A stretch of 64,000 nt of DNA, from the NCBI GenBank assembly GCA_012103315.1, contig WLWZ01000001.1:682001-746000 (forward strand), given 5' to 3'. Position numbers and translations under genes: made by a program. Positions 26,119 to 34,686 of this stretch are shown here, piece after piece. The notes under the pieces are model-generated. The model saw nothing but the letters and a program-made list of their open reading frames with translations. It did no database searches and had not been told where the DNA came from. Positions within the stretch are counted from its first letter, which is position 1; every line of letters starts with the position of its first letter. The DNA comes from Alphaproteobacteria bacterium. Lineage in GTDB: Bacteria > Pseudomonadota > Alphaproteobacteria > MPNO01 > UBA2964.

Positions 26119-27153
26119 ATGACTTTACTCAGTGTTCTCGATCAATCCCCGATACGAACTGGTGCTACACCTGCCGTTGCTGTCGCCGATACTTTGGCAT
26201 TAGCTGAACATGTCGATAGGCTTGGCTATCACCGTTACTGGCTCGCAGAGCATCACAGCAGCAATGGGCTCGCTGGCGCCGCTCCTGAAATAATGATCCC
26301 GCAGGTCGCAGGTCGGACGAAAGGGATTCGGGTGGGCTCCGGTGGTATCATGCTGAGCCATTACAGTCCGTTGAAGGTGGCGGAGTCATTTCGGACGATA
26401 GAAACCCTGTATCCAGGGCGTATCGATCTTGGCATTGGTCGGGCACCTGGTAGCGATCGAGTGACGGATCAGGCCTTACAAACAGGTCCTGGCGCTATTG
26501 GGGCAGAGCATTACCCGATGCAAGTTCGCGACATGATGGGTTATCTCAGTGGTGACCTTCCCGATGACCATCCCTTTGCCTCTGTAAAAGCGATGCCAGC
26601 CGGACCCACTGTGCCGGACGTCTGGATGTTGGGTTCGAGCGATCAGAGTGCGTCGCTGGCGGCCTACTTTGGGGTCCCGTTTTCATTTGCGCATTTCATT
26701 ACGGCCGAAGGCGGTCCGCAAGCTGTTGCAGCCTATCGCGAGAACTATCGCCCATCGGAAGCGTGGCCCGAGCCGGTCGTCAATATCGGTGTGTTTGCTA
26801 TGGCCGCTGACACCGAACACGAAGCGGAACGATTGATGAAATGCCGCGATCTTTCTTCGGTTCGACAACGGAAAGGGCTGGCAGCTCCGGTGCCCTCGTT
26901 CGAAGAGGCAGAGGCTTACGAATACCCGCCTCAAGAGGAAGCGCTCCGAAGTTATAATCGCGAGCGCTGTTTTTGGGGTACAGGGGAGCAAGTTCGGCAC
27001 GGGCTACTTGCAACGGGGAAGCTCTATGACGTTGATGAGTTCATTATTTTGACGATTTGCCCGACATTGGAATCGCGCTTCCGATCCTATGAACTCCTGG
27101 CTGAAGTGTTTGACTTAGCACCACGCGATACCAGCGCCACAGCAGCAGAATAA
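26119..27153 (+). CDS. LLM class flavin-dependent oxidoreductase (MsnO8/YhbW type)
   Basis: This is a 344-residue bacterial-luciferase-like TIM-barrel enzyme. The start LSVLDQSPIRTGATPAVAV and LAEHVDRLGYHRYWLAEHH are characteristic of the MsnO8/YhbW group. IRVGSGGIMLSHYSPLKVAE and LGIGRAPGSD complete the flavin-binding signature. Such enzymes use FMNH2 and oxygen to oxidise a substrate, often a ketone, alkane derivative or sulfonate; the substrate cannot be read here. It is monocistronic, divergent from the MFS gene. An imperfect hairpin follows at 27167-27206. Confidence 0.85.
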   Translation: MTLLSVLDQSPIRTGATPAVAVADTLALAEHVDRLGYHRYWLAEHHSSNGLAGAAPEIMIPQVAGRTKGIRVGSGGIMLSHYSPLKVAESFRTIETLYPGRIDLGIGRAPGSDRVTDQALQTGPGAIGAEHYPMQVRDMMGYLSGDLPDDHPFASVKAMPAGPTVPDVWMLGSSDQSASLAAYFGVPFSFAHFITAEGGPQAVAAYRENYRPSEAWPEPVVNIGVFAMAADTEHEAERLMKCRDLSSVRQRKGLAAPVPSFEEAEAYEYPPQEEALRSYNRERCFWGTGEQVRHGLLATGKLYDVDEFIILTICPTLESRFRSYELLAEVFDLAPRDTSATAAE

Positions 27154-27166
27154 AGGTCATAAATTC

Positions 27167-27206
27167 AACTATTTATCTCTAAAATTCTATCTAACAGAGA
27201 TAGTTG
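27167..27206 (+). terminator. Imperfect hairpin after the luciferase-like gene
   Basis: CAACTATTTATCTCT and AGAGATAGTTG can pair over eleven bases with a small bulge. The hairpin lies 14 bases past the stop codon, with no good T tract. It may be a weak terminator or a barrier to decay. Confidence 0.3.
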
Positions 27207-27265
27207 AAGAAACGAAATTTTAAGGCTGTTTCCGTAGTATTGACCTCAAATGATGAGGTAGCACC

Positions 27266-28540
27266 ATGGCGACGGCAGCCAGACAATACACAGAGTTAGG
27301 CGGCATTCTGCAAAGTGATGATGATGCAGCGCGCAAATCGTTGGCTGCAGACCCCGCAACGCCACCCGAAATGCTCTATTTTCTGGCAGAAAAAGGGGAG
27401 AGGGAAATTCGGCGCATTGTTGCTGAGAATCCTTCAACGCCGAACAAAGCAGATGTTATGTTGTCGCGTGACGACGATGTGTCGGTACGCTGTGCGTTGG
27501 CACGCAAGGTGGTTGGCGAGGGATTGGACGAAGATGCCAAGCGTAATCTGTGGCGCATGGGTTTCACTATTCTTGAGACGTTGTTGCAGGATAAGGTGGT
27601 CAGCGTCCGCAAGATATTGTCACAGACATTTGGTGCATCGGTAGATGCACCGCACGAGATTATTGTTGGTTTGGCGCGCGATGAAGATCGCAATGTTGCC
27701 TCGCCAATTTTGTCTGGATCACCTGTCCTGACGGAGGATGATCTGACTTTATTGATCGAAAATGGTGCGCCGGATTGGGCGAAATGCGCGATCGCTGATC
27801 GTGAAAGTCTTTCGCCGCATTTATGCGATATTTTGATCAACGACGAATGCCCGGGCGCGATGACGCGGCTAGTTGGTAATCAGAATATCACCTTAGGAGA
27901 ACCGGTTCTGGAAAAGATCGTGGTCAAAGCGGAATCCATTCCAGAAATTCAGCCAACGCTGGTTGAACGCCGAGACCTATCGGACAATCTGCTTGTCCGG
28001 CTCGTTCGGTTTGTTGCAGCACCCTTACTGTCCAAACTTTGCGAATGTCGGGAAATAGATAGCAAGGTGGCGTCTCGCATGAACAGAGCGATCGAAACGC
28101 GAAGTGATCAACCCACTGTCCGCGTGACGGCAAAACAACAGAACACGGCACCAGAAACGGTTTCGAAAGTTGACGTATCCAATTCAATTGATGAGAGCGA
28201 GGCGCCACGCCATCGTGCAAAACGTTTATTTGACCAAGAAGTACTGACCGATGACTCCGTTGCGGCGGCACTGGATGATAAAGATTTTGAATTCGTCATC
28301 GCGGCACTTGCCCTTCGGGCCAGTATTCCGATGCCAACGGTAGAACGCATGGTACGGGTTAAGAGCGTTAAAACGATTGTGGCTCTTGCGTGGAAGGCCA
28401 AATTTAGTGCCCGGTTCGCGATGGATTTGCAGCGAGATCTCGCATTTATCGCTCCTAATAAGATTATGAATGCCCGTGACGGCATCGATTTTCCAATGCA
28501 TACCGATGATATGGAATATCAGCTGTCGATTTTTGAATAG
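27266..28540 (+). CDS. DUF2336 domain-containing protein
   Basis: This is a 424-residue soluble, helical protein. Its repeated motif of DP-ATPPEMLYFLAEKGEREIR, NPSTPNKADVMLSRDDDVSVR and VSVRKILSQTFGA is the HEAT-like repeat of the alphaproteobacterial DUF2336 family, whose function is unknown. There is a hydrophilic linker around 285-320, then a second helical block (residues 320-424). GAGG lies seven bases before the ATG. It is monocistronic, and its downstream gap contains the promoter of the EamA array. Confidence 0.75.
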   Translation: MATAARQYTELGGILQSDDDAARKSLAADPATPPEMLYFLAEKGEREIRRIVAENPSTPNKADVMLSRDDDVSVRCALARKVVGEGLDEDAKRNLWRMGFTILETLLQDKVVSVRKILSQTFGASVDAPHEIIVGLARDEDRNVASPILSGSPVLTEDDLTLLIENGAPDWAKCAIADRESLSPHLCDILINDECPGAMTRLVGNQNITLGEPVLEKIVVKAESIPEIQPTLVERRDLSDNLLVRLVRFVAAPLLSKLCECREIDSKVASRMNRAIETRSDQPTVRVTAKQQNTAPETVSKVDVSNSIDESEAPRHRAKRLFDQEVLTDDSVAAALDDKDFEFVIAALALRASIPMPTVERMVRVKSVKTIVALAWKAKFSARFAMDLQRDLAFIAPNKIMNARDGIDFPMHTDDMEYQLSIFE

Positions 28541-28553
28541 TCGTTTTATCTAT

Positions 28554-28580
28554 TCAGCTGACGGTGCGCTGGCCAGCTGA
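28554..28580. repeat. Inverted repeat before the EamA array
   Basis: TCAGCTG (28554-28560) and CAGCTGA (28574-28580) are perfect seven-base inverted repeats with a 13-base spacer, in the 120-base gap before the array. This could be the DUF2336 terminator stem or an operator for the array. No T tract follows on the plus strand. Confidence 0.3.
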
Positions 28581-28660
28581 TTGCGGTATTCTCCACACAA
28601 TAAAACCTCACAATTCGTTTCGTCGGTAGGCGAAGCTTTTTCGCTATCTGAGGAACAGAA

Positions 28661-29554
28661 TTGAAACCGAACCGTCCCATCGCCGGTATTCTCTGGATGT
28701 GCCTGGCAATGCTTCTCAGCGCGGCCGCCGGCGCCTGTGTTCGCCAATTGGGTGGTGAGGTGCCGACCCTGGAGCTGGTCTTTTTCCGAAATATTGTCGG
28801 TTTGCTGATACTGGTGCCCTGGCTTATGCGTCAGGGGCTCGGCGTCATGCGCACTAATCAGCTACCGCTATATTGTTTAAGAGTGTTTTTCGCCTATACC
28901 GCCATGGTGACGTTGTTCTTTGCCTGGGGTGAAATGCCGATTGCGGACGTCTTTGCCCTACAATTCACCATTCCACTCTTCACCATTTTACTCGCTGTTC
29001 TGATCCTTAAACAGCAGACCGACCGTCAGGCCTGGGTGGCATGTTTGGTTGGTTTTGTTGGTGCGCTTATTGTCATGCGGCCTGGCGTTATTGAACTCAC
29101 TTTGGCGGCCATAGCTGCGATTGCCTCTGCGATGATGTCCGCAGGCTCCAACACGACGATAAAGCTCCTCACCAGAACAGAAAGCGTCGGCACCATTACG
29201 GTTTATTCCAACCTACTTATGTTGCCTTTAGCGCTGATCCCGACCTTCTTTGTCTGGGTGACACCGACCCTTGCGCAAGTTCCCTGGATACTCGGCACAG
29301 CTTTTTTTAGTGCTGTTGGCGGGTTGTGTTTTACGTTGGCGGTGGGGGCGGCCGACGCGCGTGTCGTGCAACCTTTTCAGTTCACTCGGATGATATTTGC
29401 AGCCGGAATTGGGTATTTCATGTTTCTTGAGTTACCGGATATCTGGACGTGGATCGGTGCAGCGGTGATCTTTGGCGCGTCTTACTACATAGTGTGGCGC
29501 GAAGCTAAGAAACGAAACGTTGCCCAACCCTCGACTGGATCCTCGACCTCATGA
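28661..29554 (+). CDS. EamA/DMT transporter, array member 1 of 6
   Basis: This is a 297-residue protein with ten predicted helices in two EamA repeats. It opens MKPNRPIAGILWMCLAM and carries the shared array motifs LELVFFRNIVGLLILVPWL, VFALQFTIPLFTILLAVLI, LIVMRPGVIEL, KLLTRTESVGTITVYSNLL, and DARVVQPFQFTRM near helix 9. The start is a TTG, supported by TGAGGA six bases upstream. It is the first gene of six translationally coupled paralogues, and its last four bases (ATGA) are the start of member 2. The direction and substrate are unknown; EamA proteins usually export amino acids or other metabolites. Confidence 0.88.
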   Translation: MKPNRPIAGILWMCLAMLLSAAAGACVRQLGGEVPTLELVFFRNIVGLLILVPWLMRQGLGVMRTNQLPLYCLRVFFAYTAMVTLFFAWGEMPIADVFALQFTIPLFTILLAVLILKQQTDRQAWVACLVGFVGALIVMRPGVIELTLAAIAAIASAMMSAGSNTTIKLLTRTESVGTITVYSNLLMLPLALIPTFFVWVTPTLAQVPWILGTAFFSAVGGLCFTLAVGAADARVVQPFQFTRMIFAAGIGYFMFLELPDIWTWIGAAVIFGASYYIVWREAKKRNVAQPSTGSSTS

Positions 29555-30435
29555 CATCTGGACTTTTATCTAACGCCGTTGTTCGCGGCATCTTATGGAT
29601 GGTGCTGGCGACAGGCTTTCAGGCAACGGCAAGTGGATTCGTTCGAAAGCTCTCTTTCGAATTTGGTGTGTTCGAACTCTTGTTTTTCTTTAGTGCCATC
29701 AGTGCTGTGTTGCTGATGCCGATGACAATCCGTTTGGATAAGGGGGCATTCGCGGGAGTTCGGCGCCGTTGGGGTCTCTATCTTGTTCGTGGACTGCTTT
29801 CGTTTGCCGGCATGTACGCTTCGTTTTATGCCTATTCCGTTATGGATATCGCGAATGTGCAGTCGCTGCTGTTTACGGTTCCCCTATTTACAATCCTTTT
29901 GGCCGGGCTGTTGCTTGGCGAGTATGTTGGGTTAAGGGGGTGGCTGTCCTGTGTCATTGGGTTTGCCGGCGCAATCATTATTGTGCGTCCGGGTATAATT
30001 CCGATGAACCCAGGGGCCCTCGCAGCAATCGCGTCGGCCCTGGCTTTTGCGGCGGCCAATATTGCTATTCGGAAACTCGGTAGCACAGAAAGTCCGATTA
30101 TGATCACGATGGTTTCCAATGGAATCGTAGCCGTGCTTTCAGCGATTCCGGCGGCGTTAAATTGGGTGACGCCGACCTGGGAACAGGTGCCATGGATTCT
30201 GGCAATGGGCATACTGTTTATGGGGGCGATGGTTTGCCTGACATTTTCCATTCGCGAAGCCGACGCCCGCATTGTTCAAACAATTAATTTTCTACGACTG
30301 CCATGGGCGGTCCTTGTGGGTTGGGTCATGTTTACCGAGCTACCAGATATTTGGACCTGGGTCGGGGCGGTCATCATCTTCTTGGGGGCTTATGACGTGC
30401 TGCGTCGCGAAACCCGCGGAGCAAAAAAAGAATGA
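29551..30435 (+). CDS. EamA/DMT transporter, array member 2 of 6
   Basis: This is a 294-residue ten-helix protein starting in the ATGA overlap with member 1. It shares the array motifs (VFELLFFFSAISAVLL, VQSLLFTVPLFTILLAGLLL, IIIVRPGIIPMNPG, READARIVQTINFLRLPW). It differs from all the others in having FFSAISA where the family arginine (FxR) is expected in the first repeat. So the otherwise constant arginine of helix 2 is missing here, while the second-repeat arginine (FLRLP) is kept. This may mean a changed specificity or a regulatory subunit. It ends overlapping member 3 by ATGA. Confidence 0.88.
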   Translation: MTSGLLSNAVVRGILWMVLATGFQATASGFVRKLSFEFGVFELLFFFSAISAVLLMPMTIRLDKGAFAGVRRRWGLYLVRGLLSFAGMYASFYAYSVMDIANVQSLLFTVPLFTILLAGLLLGEYVGLRGWLSCVIGFAGAIIIVRPGIIPMNPGALAAIASALAFAAANIAIRKLGSTESPIMITMVSNGIVAVLSAIPAALNWVTPTWEQVPWILAMGILFMGAMVCLTFSIREADARIVQTINFLRLPWAVLVGWVMFTELPDIWTWVGAVIIFLGAYDVLRRETRGAKKE

Positions 30436-31319
30436 CAACGGGAAACTCCAGCACTGACAGCCGGAGTGCTGCCATGCGCGGAATTGCCTGGATGGTGTTT
30501 TCCGGTATTGGCTATTCGATCAATGCTGGTTTGGTCAAACAGCTATCATCCGACCTCAATACGTTGGAAATTGTCTTTTGGCGTTCGGTTGTCGCGACGG
30601 TCATTTTGCTGCCATTCCTGTGCAAGCATGTTGGGTCCACCGGACGCAAATCCCTCAAGAACTGGCACCTGTTTTTGGCGCGGGGGTTGTTTACCTATCT
30701 GGCTATGGGCGCGACCTACTATGCTCTGGCGAATATGCCAATTGCCGACGTCTACGCCCTGCAATTTACGCTGCCTCTTTTTATGATCCTCGCGGCAATT
30801 CTGTTTCTGGGTGAGAAGGCACGCGTCGGGAGTTGGGTGGCTTGCATCGTCGGATTTATCGGGACACTTATCATCCTGCGTCCGGGGTTTGAGACGATTA
30901 CCATCGCTGCCTTGGCGGCCTTGGCGTCGGCGGTGCTCTATAGCTGCACCAATGTTTTTATTAAAAAATTGTCGCGGACGGAAAGCACCACCACGATTAC
31001 CGTATTTGGCAATCTGGTCATTTTGGTGCTCGCCCTTATTCCTCTGTTGTTCGCATGGCGATTGCCGCCTGTTGAAACCATTGGATGGATAATTGCGCTG
31101 GGCGTCTTTACGACGGCGGGTCAGTGGGCGTTGGCGCGCGCCATTGCGACCGCGGATGCTCGTATTGTCTGGCCATTCGATTTCCTTCGTATGCCATTTA
31201 CGGTCGGTGTTGGGTATGTGATGTTTGGCCAGCTACCCGGTATTTGGACGTGGGTCGGTGCGGTCGTCATCTTTGGCGCCGCTTATTACGTCATTCGCGA
31301 GGAGGCCGCGGCTAAGTGA
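30432..31319 (+). CDS. EamA/DMT transporter, array member 3 of 6
   Basis: This is a 295-residue ten-helix EamA protein with a short polar N-terminus (MTTGNSSTDSRSAAMRG). It retains LEIVFWRSVVATVILLPFL, VYALQFTLPLFMILAAILF, LIILRPGFETITI, KKLSRTESTTTITVFGNL and ATADARIVWPFDFLRMPF. Aspartate in WPFDF replaces the Asn/Gln of the relatives. It groups with members 1 and 2 by the RTES segment in the middle and the -TITV- helix. The start ATG is within the stop of member 2. It ends overlapping member 4 by GTGA. Confidence 0.88.
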   Translation: MTTGNSSTDSRSAAMRGIAWMVFSGIGYSINAGLVKQLSSDLNTLEIVFWRSVVATVILLPFLCKHVGSTGRKSLKNWHLFLARGLFTYLAMGATYYALANMPIADVYALQFTLPLFMILAAILFLGEKARVGSWVACIVGFIGTLIILRPGFETITIAALAALASAVLYSCTNVFIKKLSRTESTTTITVFGNLVILVLALIPLLFAWRLPPVETIGWIIALGVFTTAGQWALARAIATADARIVWPFDFLRMPFTVGVGYVMFGQLPGIWTWVGAVVIFGAAYYVIREEAAAK

Positions 31320-32179
31320 CCGACACCGCTTATTCAAACTCGATCAAAGGCGCGCTATGGATGCTCGCCGCATCGCTTTGTTATGTGTCGTCTGCAACAC
31401 TGACACGCTACCTCGCCGGGAGTTACCCAACTTTTGAATTAACGTTCTTACGTTGTCTGGTAGCCGTCATTGTCTTGACGCCGATGGTCTTGCGCGGAGA
31501 CCTTGGCCAGCTCAAGACCAAGGCCTTTCCGCTCCATTGTGTCCGTGCGGTTATCACCTATATCGCAATTCTCCTATGGTTCTATGCGACGGAGCAGGTG
31601 CCGGTAGGTGATTTTTTTGCCATCCAGTTTGTTTCGCCACTCTTCACCATCGCTGTCGCAGCTATCATGTTGCGCGAGAAGGTCAGCGCGAAAAGTTGGC
31701 TGGCGGCGATAATCGGTTTCGCAGGGGTCATGGTCATAATCCGGCCGGGATATATCCCCGTGTCGCTTGGCGTGTTCGCGGCGCTCGGTACAGCTGCGGC
31801 CTACGCGTTTGTAAATACCTGCATCAAGGTACTGTCGCGTCATGACTCACCGACGGTGATGACGTTTTATGTCAACGTCCTCGTTCTGGTGCTCGCGGCG
31901 ATACCGGCCTACATGACTTGGAAGACACCTGTTGCAGCAGACTGGCCAGTCCTGATTGCTGTCGCGCTGTCTGCGACGCTGGCACAGTTCTGTGTGGCGT
32001 CGAGTATCTCGCTGGCTGATGCGCGGGTTGTACAACCGATGAATTTCCTCCGCATGCCGATTGCTGCCGCGATGGGCTTTATGGTGTTTGGTGAATTCCC
32101 CGATCTTTGGACGTGGTTTGGTGCCGTGATTATATTTGGGGCCGCCTGGTATGCTGTTCAGCAAGGCAAGAAACAGTGA
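31316..32179 (+). CDS. EamA/DMT transporter, array member 4 of 6
   Basis: This is a 287-residue ten-helix protein with a GTG start inside the stop of member 3 (GTGA). Motifs include FELTFLRCLVAVIVLTPMVL, FFAIQFVSPLFTIAVAAIML, VMVIIRPGYIPV, IKVLSRHDSPTVMTFYVNVL and ADARVVQPMNFLRMPIA. The N-terminal CYVSSATLTRYL motif is shared with members 5 and 6 (CYVGSATLIRYI in 6), so 4-6 form a second subgroup. It ends overlapping member 5 by GTGA. Confidence 0.88.
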   Translation: MTDTAYSNSIKGALWMLAASLCYVSSATLTRYLAGSYPTFELTFLRCLVAVIVLTPMVLRGDLGQLKTKAFPLHCVRAVITYIAILLWFYATEQVPVGDFFAIQFVSPLFTIAVAAIMLREKVSAKSWLAAIIGFAGVMVIIRPGYIPVSLGVFAALGTAAAYAFVNTCIKVLSRHDSPTVMTFYVNVLVLVLAAIPAYMTWKTPVAADWPVLIAVALSATLAQFCVASSISLADARVVQPMNFLRMPIAAAMGFMVFGEFPDLWTWFGAVIIFGAAWYAVQQGKKQ

Positions 32180-33057
32180 GGACGTTGCCAGGTGCTGTGC
32201 AGGGGGCGATCTGGATGCTGTCGAGCTGTGTTTTCTATGCGGCGGCAGCATCGTTGGTTCGAGAGGTTGGAGACACTTACACCGCTTATCAGATGACGTT
32301 TATCCGATCGCTTGTTGCCGTCATCGCGTTGGCGCCGGTTTATCTCAGTGGGAGCGGTAAGCTGTTTTTCGTCCCACCGCGTTTTTTTATGCATTTCCTG
32401 ACAGGCGTCTTTACCTATCTCGGGATTATCTTCTGGTTTTTTGCAACGGCCTCGATGCCAATAGCGGATTTCTTTGCGCTACAATTCGTAACGCCGCTTC
32501 TGACGATGGCTTTCGCAATCTTTTTTCTACGTGAAAAGGCCGATGCGCGCAGCTGGATAGCTGCCCTAATAGGATTTGCCGGTGTTCTGGTCATTTTGCG
32601 CCCTGGCATTATCGAAATTTCATTCGCCGCGATGGCAGCCCTGATCAGTGCCGTGTTTTATGCCAGCGACAATACGGTCATCAAATCCCTCACAAAGGGC
32701 GCATCGGCCACAATGATAGTCTTTTACGCACATCTACTAATGATCCCGATTTCGATCCCCATGGCTATTGTTACCTGGAAGCAGCCGACGCTTTATGATT
32801 TCGGAATAATCGTGACGCTGTGTCTGTGTCTGACGATGGCTTACCTATCAGTGGCCAAGGCAGTCTCTCTGACGGTGGCGCGGGTGATCCAGCCGGTGAA
32901 TTTCATGCGCATGCCGATTGCGGCGGTGTTCGGTTGGGTGTTGTTTAGCGAATTCCCTGATCTATGGACCTGGGTAGGGGCTGTAATCATCTTTTGCGCG
33001 ACGACTTATGCTGTTCGACGTGGCGCGAAAACACCTGAAAAGTCAGCCGCCGCATGA
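32176..33057 (+). CDS. EamA/DMT transporter, array member 5 of 6
   Basis: This is a 293-residue ten-helix protein beginning at the GTG that overlaps the stop of member 4. The frame is open upstream, but the added residues duplicate the end of member 4 out of frame and are not protein-like. Motifs include YQMTFIRSLVAVIALAPV, FFALQFVTPLLTMAFAIFFL, VLVILRPGIIEISF, NTVIKSLTKGASATMIVFYA and VARVIQPVNFMRMPIAAVFG. It is closest to member 6, with which it shares NTVIKSL and PISxPMAIVxWK. It ends ATGA with member 6. Confidence 0.88.
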   Translation: MRTLPGAVQGAIWMLSSCVFYAAAASLVREVGDTYTAYQMTFIRSLVAVIALAPVYLSGSGKLFFVPPRFFMHFLTGVFTYLGIIFWFFATASMPIADFFALQFVTPLLTMAFAIFFLREKADARSWIAALIGFAGVLVILRPGIIEISFAAMAALISAVFYASDNTVIKSLTKGASATMIVFYAHLLMIPISIPMAIVTWKQPTLYDFGIIVTLCLCLTMAYLSVAKAVSLTVARVIQPVNFMRMPIAAVFGWVLFSEFPDLWTWVGAVIIFCATTYAVRRGAKTPEKSAAA

Positions 33058-33923
33058 ATGCATTACCGATCTCAATTCAGGGCGCGTTCTACATGTTGGT
33101 CAGTGCCGTCTGCTATGTCGGCTCGGCAACGCTGATCCGTTATATAGGAGAGGGCTATTCGCCATTTCTGCTGACGTTTTTCCGGTCGGTGATCGCTGTG
33201 ATTATTCTGGCTCCAGTGATTTTTAAATTACGAGGGGCTTCACTTTGGCCAAAGCGGCCTTTCGCCGTTCTGATGACCGGCGTGTTTTCCTATATCGGTA
33301 TCGCCCTTTGGTTCTATTCGGCTGGGCGAATGCCGGTCGCGGAATTCTTTGCACTGCAATTCGCGACGCCTCTCTTCACCATTGCCTTCGCGATTATCTT
33401 TCTACGAGAGCGCTCTGATTTTGCGAGTTGGTTTGCGACCTTCGTCGGCTTTGCTGGTGTCCTCATTGTTCTACGTCCTGGAATCATTGAGGTTTCGGTC
33501 GCTGCTGTTGCGGCGATTGCCTGTGCGGCCAGCTATGCCAGCGTCAATACGGTCATCAAGTCACTCTCTAAAACAGTGCCGACAACCGTCATTGTGTTCT
33601 ATGCAAATTTTCTGTTGGTGCCGATCTCGTTGCCGATGGCGATTGTTGATTGGAAGATGCCGCTATGGATTGATACCCCTGCGATTGTCGGCGCTTCGGT
33701 CCTCTCGACAATTGGCTACGTTACCGTATCCAAAGGAATAGCGATGGCACCCGCGCGTGTTGTACAACCAGTGAATTTTCTCCGGATGCCCATCGGCGCG
33801 GCATTTGGCTGGGTGCTGTTTTCGGAGTTCCCGGATATCTGGACATGGGTTGGTGCAATCGTCATCTTTTGTGCGACGAGCTACGCGGTGCAGCGTGGTG
33901 CGCGTAGCAAAGAGGAAAACTGA
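33054..33923 (+). CDS. EamA/DMT transporter, array member 6 of 6
   Basis: This is a 289-residue ten-helix protein starting in an ATGA overlap with member 5. It has FLLTFFRSVIAVIILAPVIF, FFALQFATPLFTIAFAIIFL, VLIVLRPGIIEVSV, NTVIKSLSKTVPTTVIVFYAN and APARVVQPVNFLRMPIGAAFG. The close match to member 5 (same NTVIKSL and helix-10 DIWTWVGAIVIF) indicates a recent duplication. Its stop overlaps the start of the glutathione-transferase gene by one base. Confidence 0.88.
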   Translation: MNALPISIQGAFYMLVSAVCYVGSATLIRYIGEGYSPFLLTFFRSVIAVIILAPVIFKLRGASLWPKRPFAVLMTGVFSYIGIALWFYSAGRMPVAEFFALQFATPLFTIAFAIIFLRERSDFASWFATFVGFAGVLIVLRPGIIEVSVAAVAAIACAASYASVNTVIKSLSKTVPTTVIVFYANFLLVPISLPMAIVDWKMPLWIDTPAIVGASVLSTIGYVTVSKGIAMAPARVVQPVNFLRMPIGAAFGWVLFSEFPDIWTWVGAIVIFCATSYAVQRGARSKEEN

Positions 33924-34624
33924 TGATCACCTTGCATGCTTGGCCGACACCGAATGCCCATAAAGTTTCTATTATGCTAGAGGAATGCGGGCTCAACTAT
34001 CAGGTTGAGGTGGTCGATATCACCGCCGGTGATCAGTTTAAATCAGAGTTTCTCAACATCAGCCCTAACAATCGCATGCCAGCTTTGGTCGATGAGGATG
34101 GCCCGGACGGTAAACCGGTTTCGATTTTTGAGTCCGGTGCAATTCTGATCTACCTCGCTGACAAGACCGGCAAGTTTATGCCAGCTTCGGGTAATGCGCG
34201 TTATGACGTAATGCAATGGCTGATGTTTCAGATGTGTAATCTCGGTCCGATTTGTGGTCAGGCCCACCACTTCCGCGATGCGGCCCCGGAACGTGTACCC
34301 TATGCCATCAACCGTTTTACCGATGAGGCCGCTCGGCTCTATGGTGTGATGGATCGACGACTGTCAGAGGCGACCTATCTGGCTGGTGACGATTATTCAA
34401 TTGCCGATATGGCGTGCTGGCCATGGGTACGAGTACATCGCTATCACGGCCAACCCTGGGACGACTACCCTAACGTCAAACGTTGGTTTGATGACATCGC
34501 TGCTCGCCCTCCGGTTCAGGAAGGTATGAAGCTGCTTACTGACAAACGCGCCAAGACACGCGATGTGCTGGACGATAAATCCCGCGACATTCTGTTCGGC
34601 AAAACCCAGATGGTGAAGCGTTGA
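33923..34624 (+). CDS. Glutathione S-transferase family protein (YfcG/YghU-like, Nu class)
   Basis: This 233-residue cytoplasmic protein has a thioredoxin-fold N-terminal domain (about 1-82) and a helical C-terminal domain. The start WPTPNAHKVSIMLEECGL and EFLNISPNNRMPALVD match the YfcG/YghU group, which acts as a disulfide-bond reductase with two glutathiones, binding through the T-x-N motif rather than a Tyr or Cys. FESGAILIYLADKTGKFMP is the second glutathione-contact loop. It is translationally coupled to the six-transporter array (TGATG overlap) and has a GAGGA ribosome site. It may conjugate or reduce what the transporters carry, or it may be a passenger; the link is inferred from coupling only. 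Confidence 0.85.
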   Translation: MITLHAWPTPNAHKVSIMLEECGLNYQVEVVDITAGDQFKSEFLNISPNNRMPALVDEDGPDGKPVSIFESGAILIYLADKTGKFMPASGNARYDVMQWLMFQMCNLGPICGQAHHFRDAAPERVPYAINRFTDEAARLYGVMDRRLSEATYLAGDDYSIADMACWPWVRVHRYHGQPWDDYPNVKRWFDDIAARPPVQEGMKLLTDKRAKTRDVLDDKSRDILFGKTQMVKR

Positions 34625-34664
34625 ATTAATTCAACTTCCGGGCGATAGTTCGGTATTGAACTAT
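34620..34664. repeat. Two palindromes at the end of the array/GST operon
   Basis: GTTGAATTAATTCAAC (34620-34635) is a perfect 16-base palindrome overlapping the GST stop codon. ATAGTTC/GAACTAT (34645-34664) forms a hairpin with a six-base loop. No T tract follows either, so these are either weak terminators or regulator sites for the downstream membrane-protein gene. Confidence 0.4.
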
Positions 34665-34686
34665 GGGTCGAAGCAGGTAGCTACGC

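Noticed and set aside
27376..27840. Minus-strand open frame of 154 codons inside the DUF2336 gene
   Set aside because: It is a shadow of a well-supported gene, and its serine/arginine-rich composition is typical of reverse-frame reading.
28661..33923. The EamA array as paired small multidrug resistance (SMR) subunits
   Set aside because: Each protein has about ten helices and two EamA repeats, not the four helices of SMR proteins, so the two-subunit SMR model does not apply directly.
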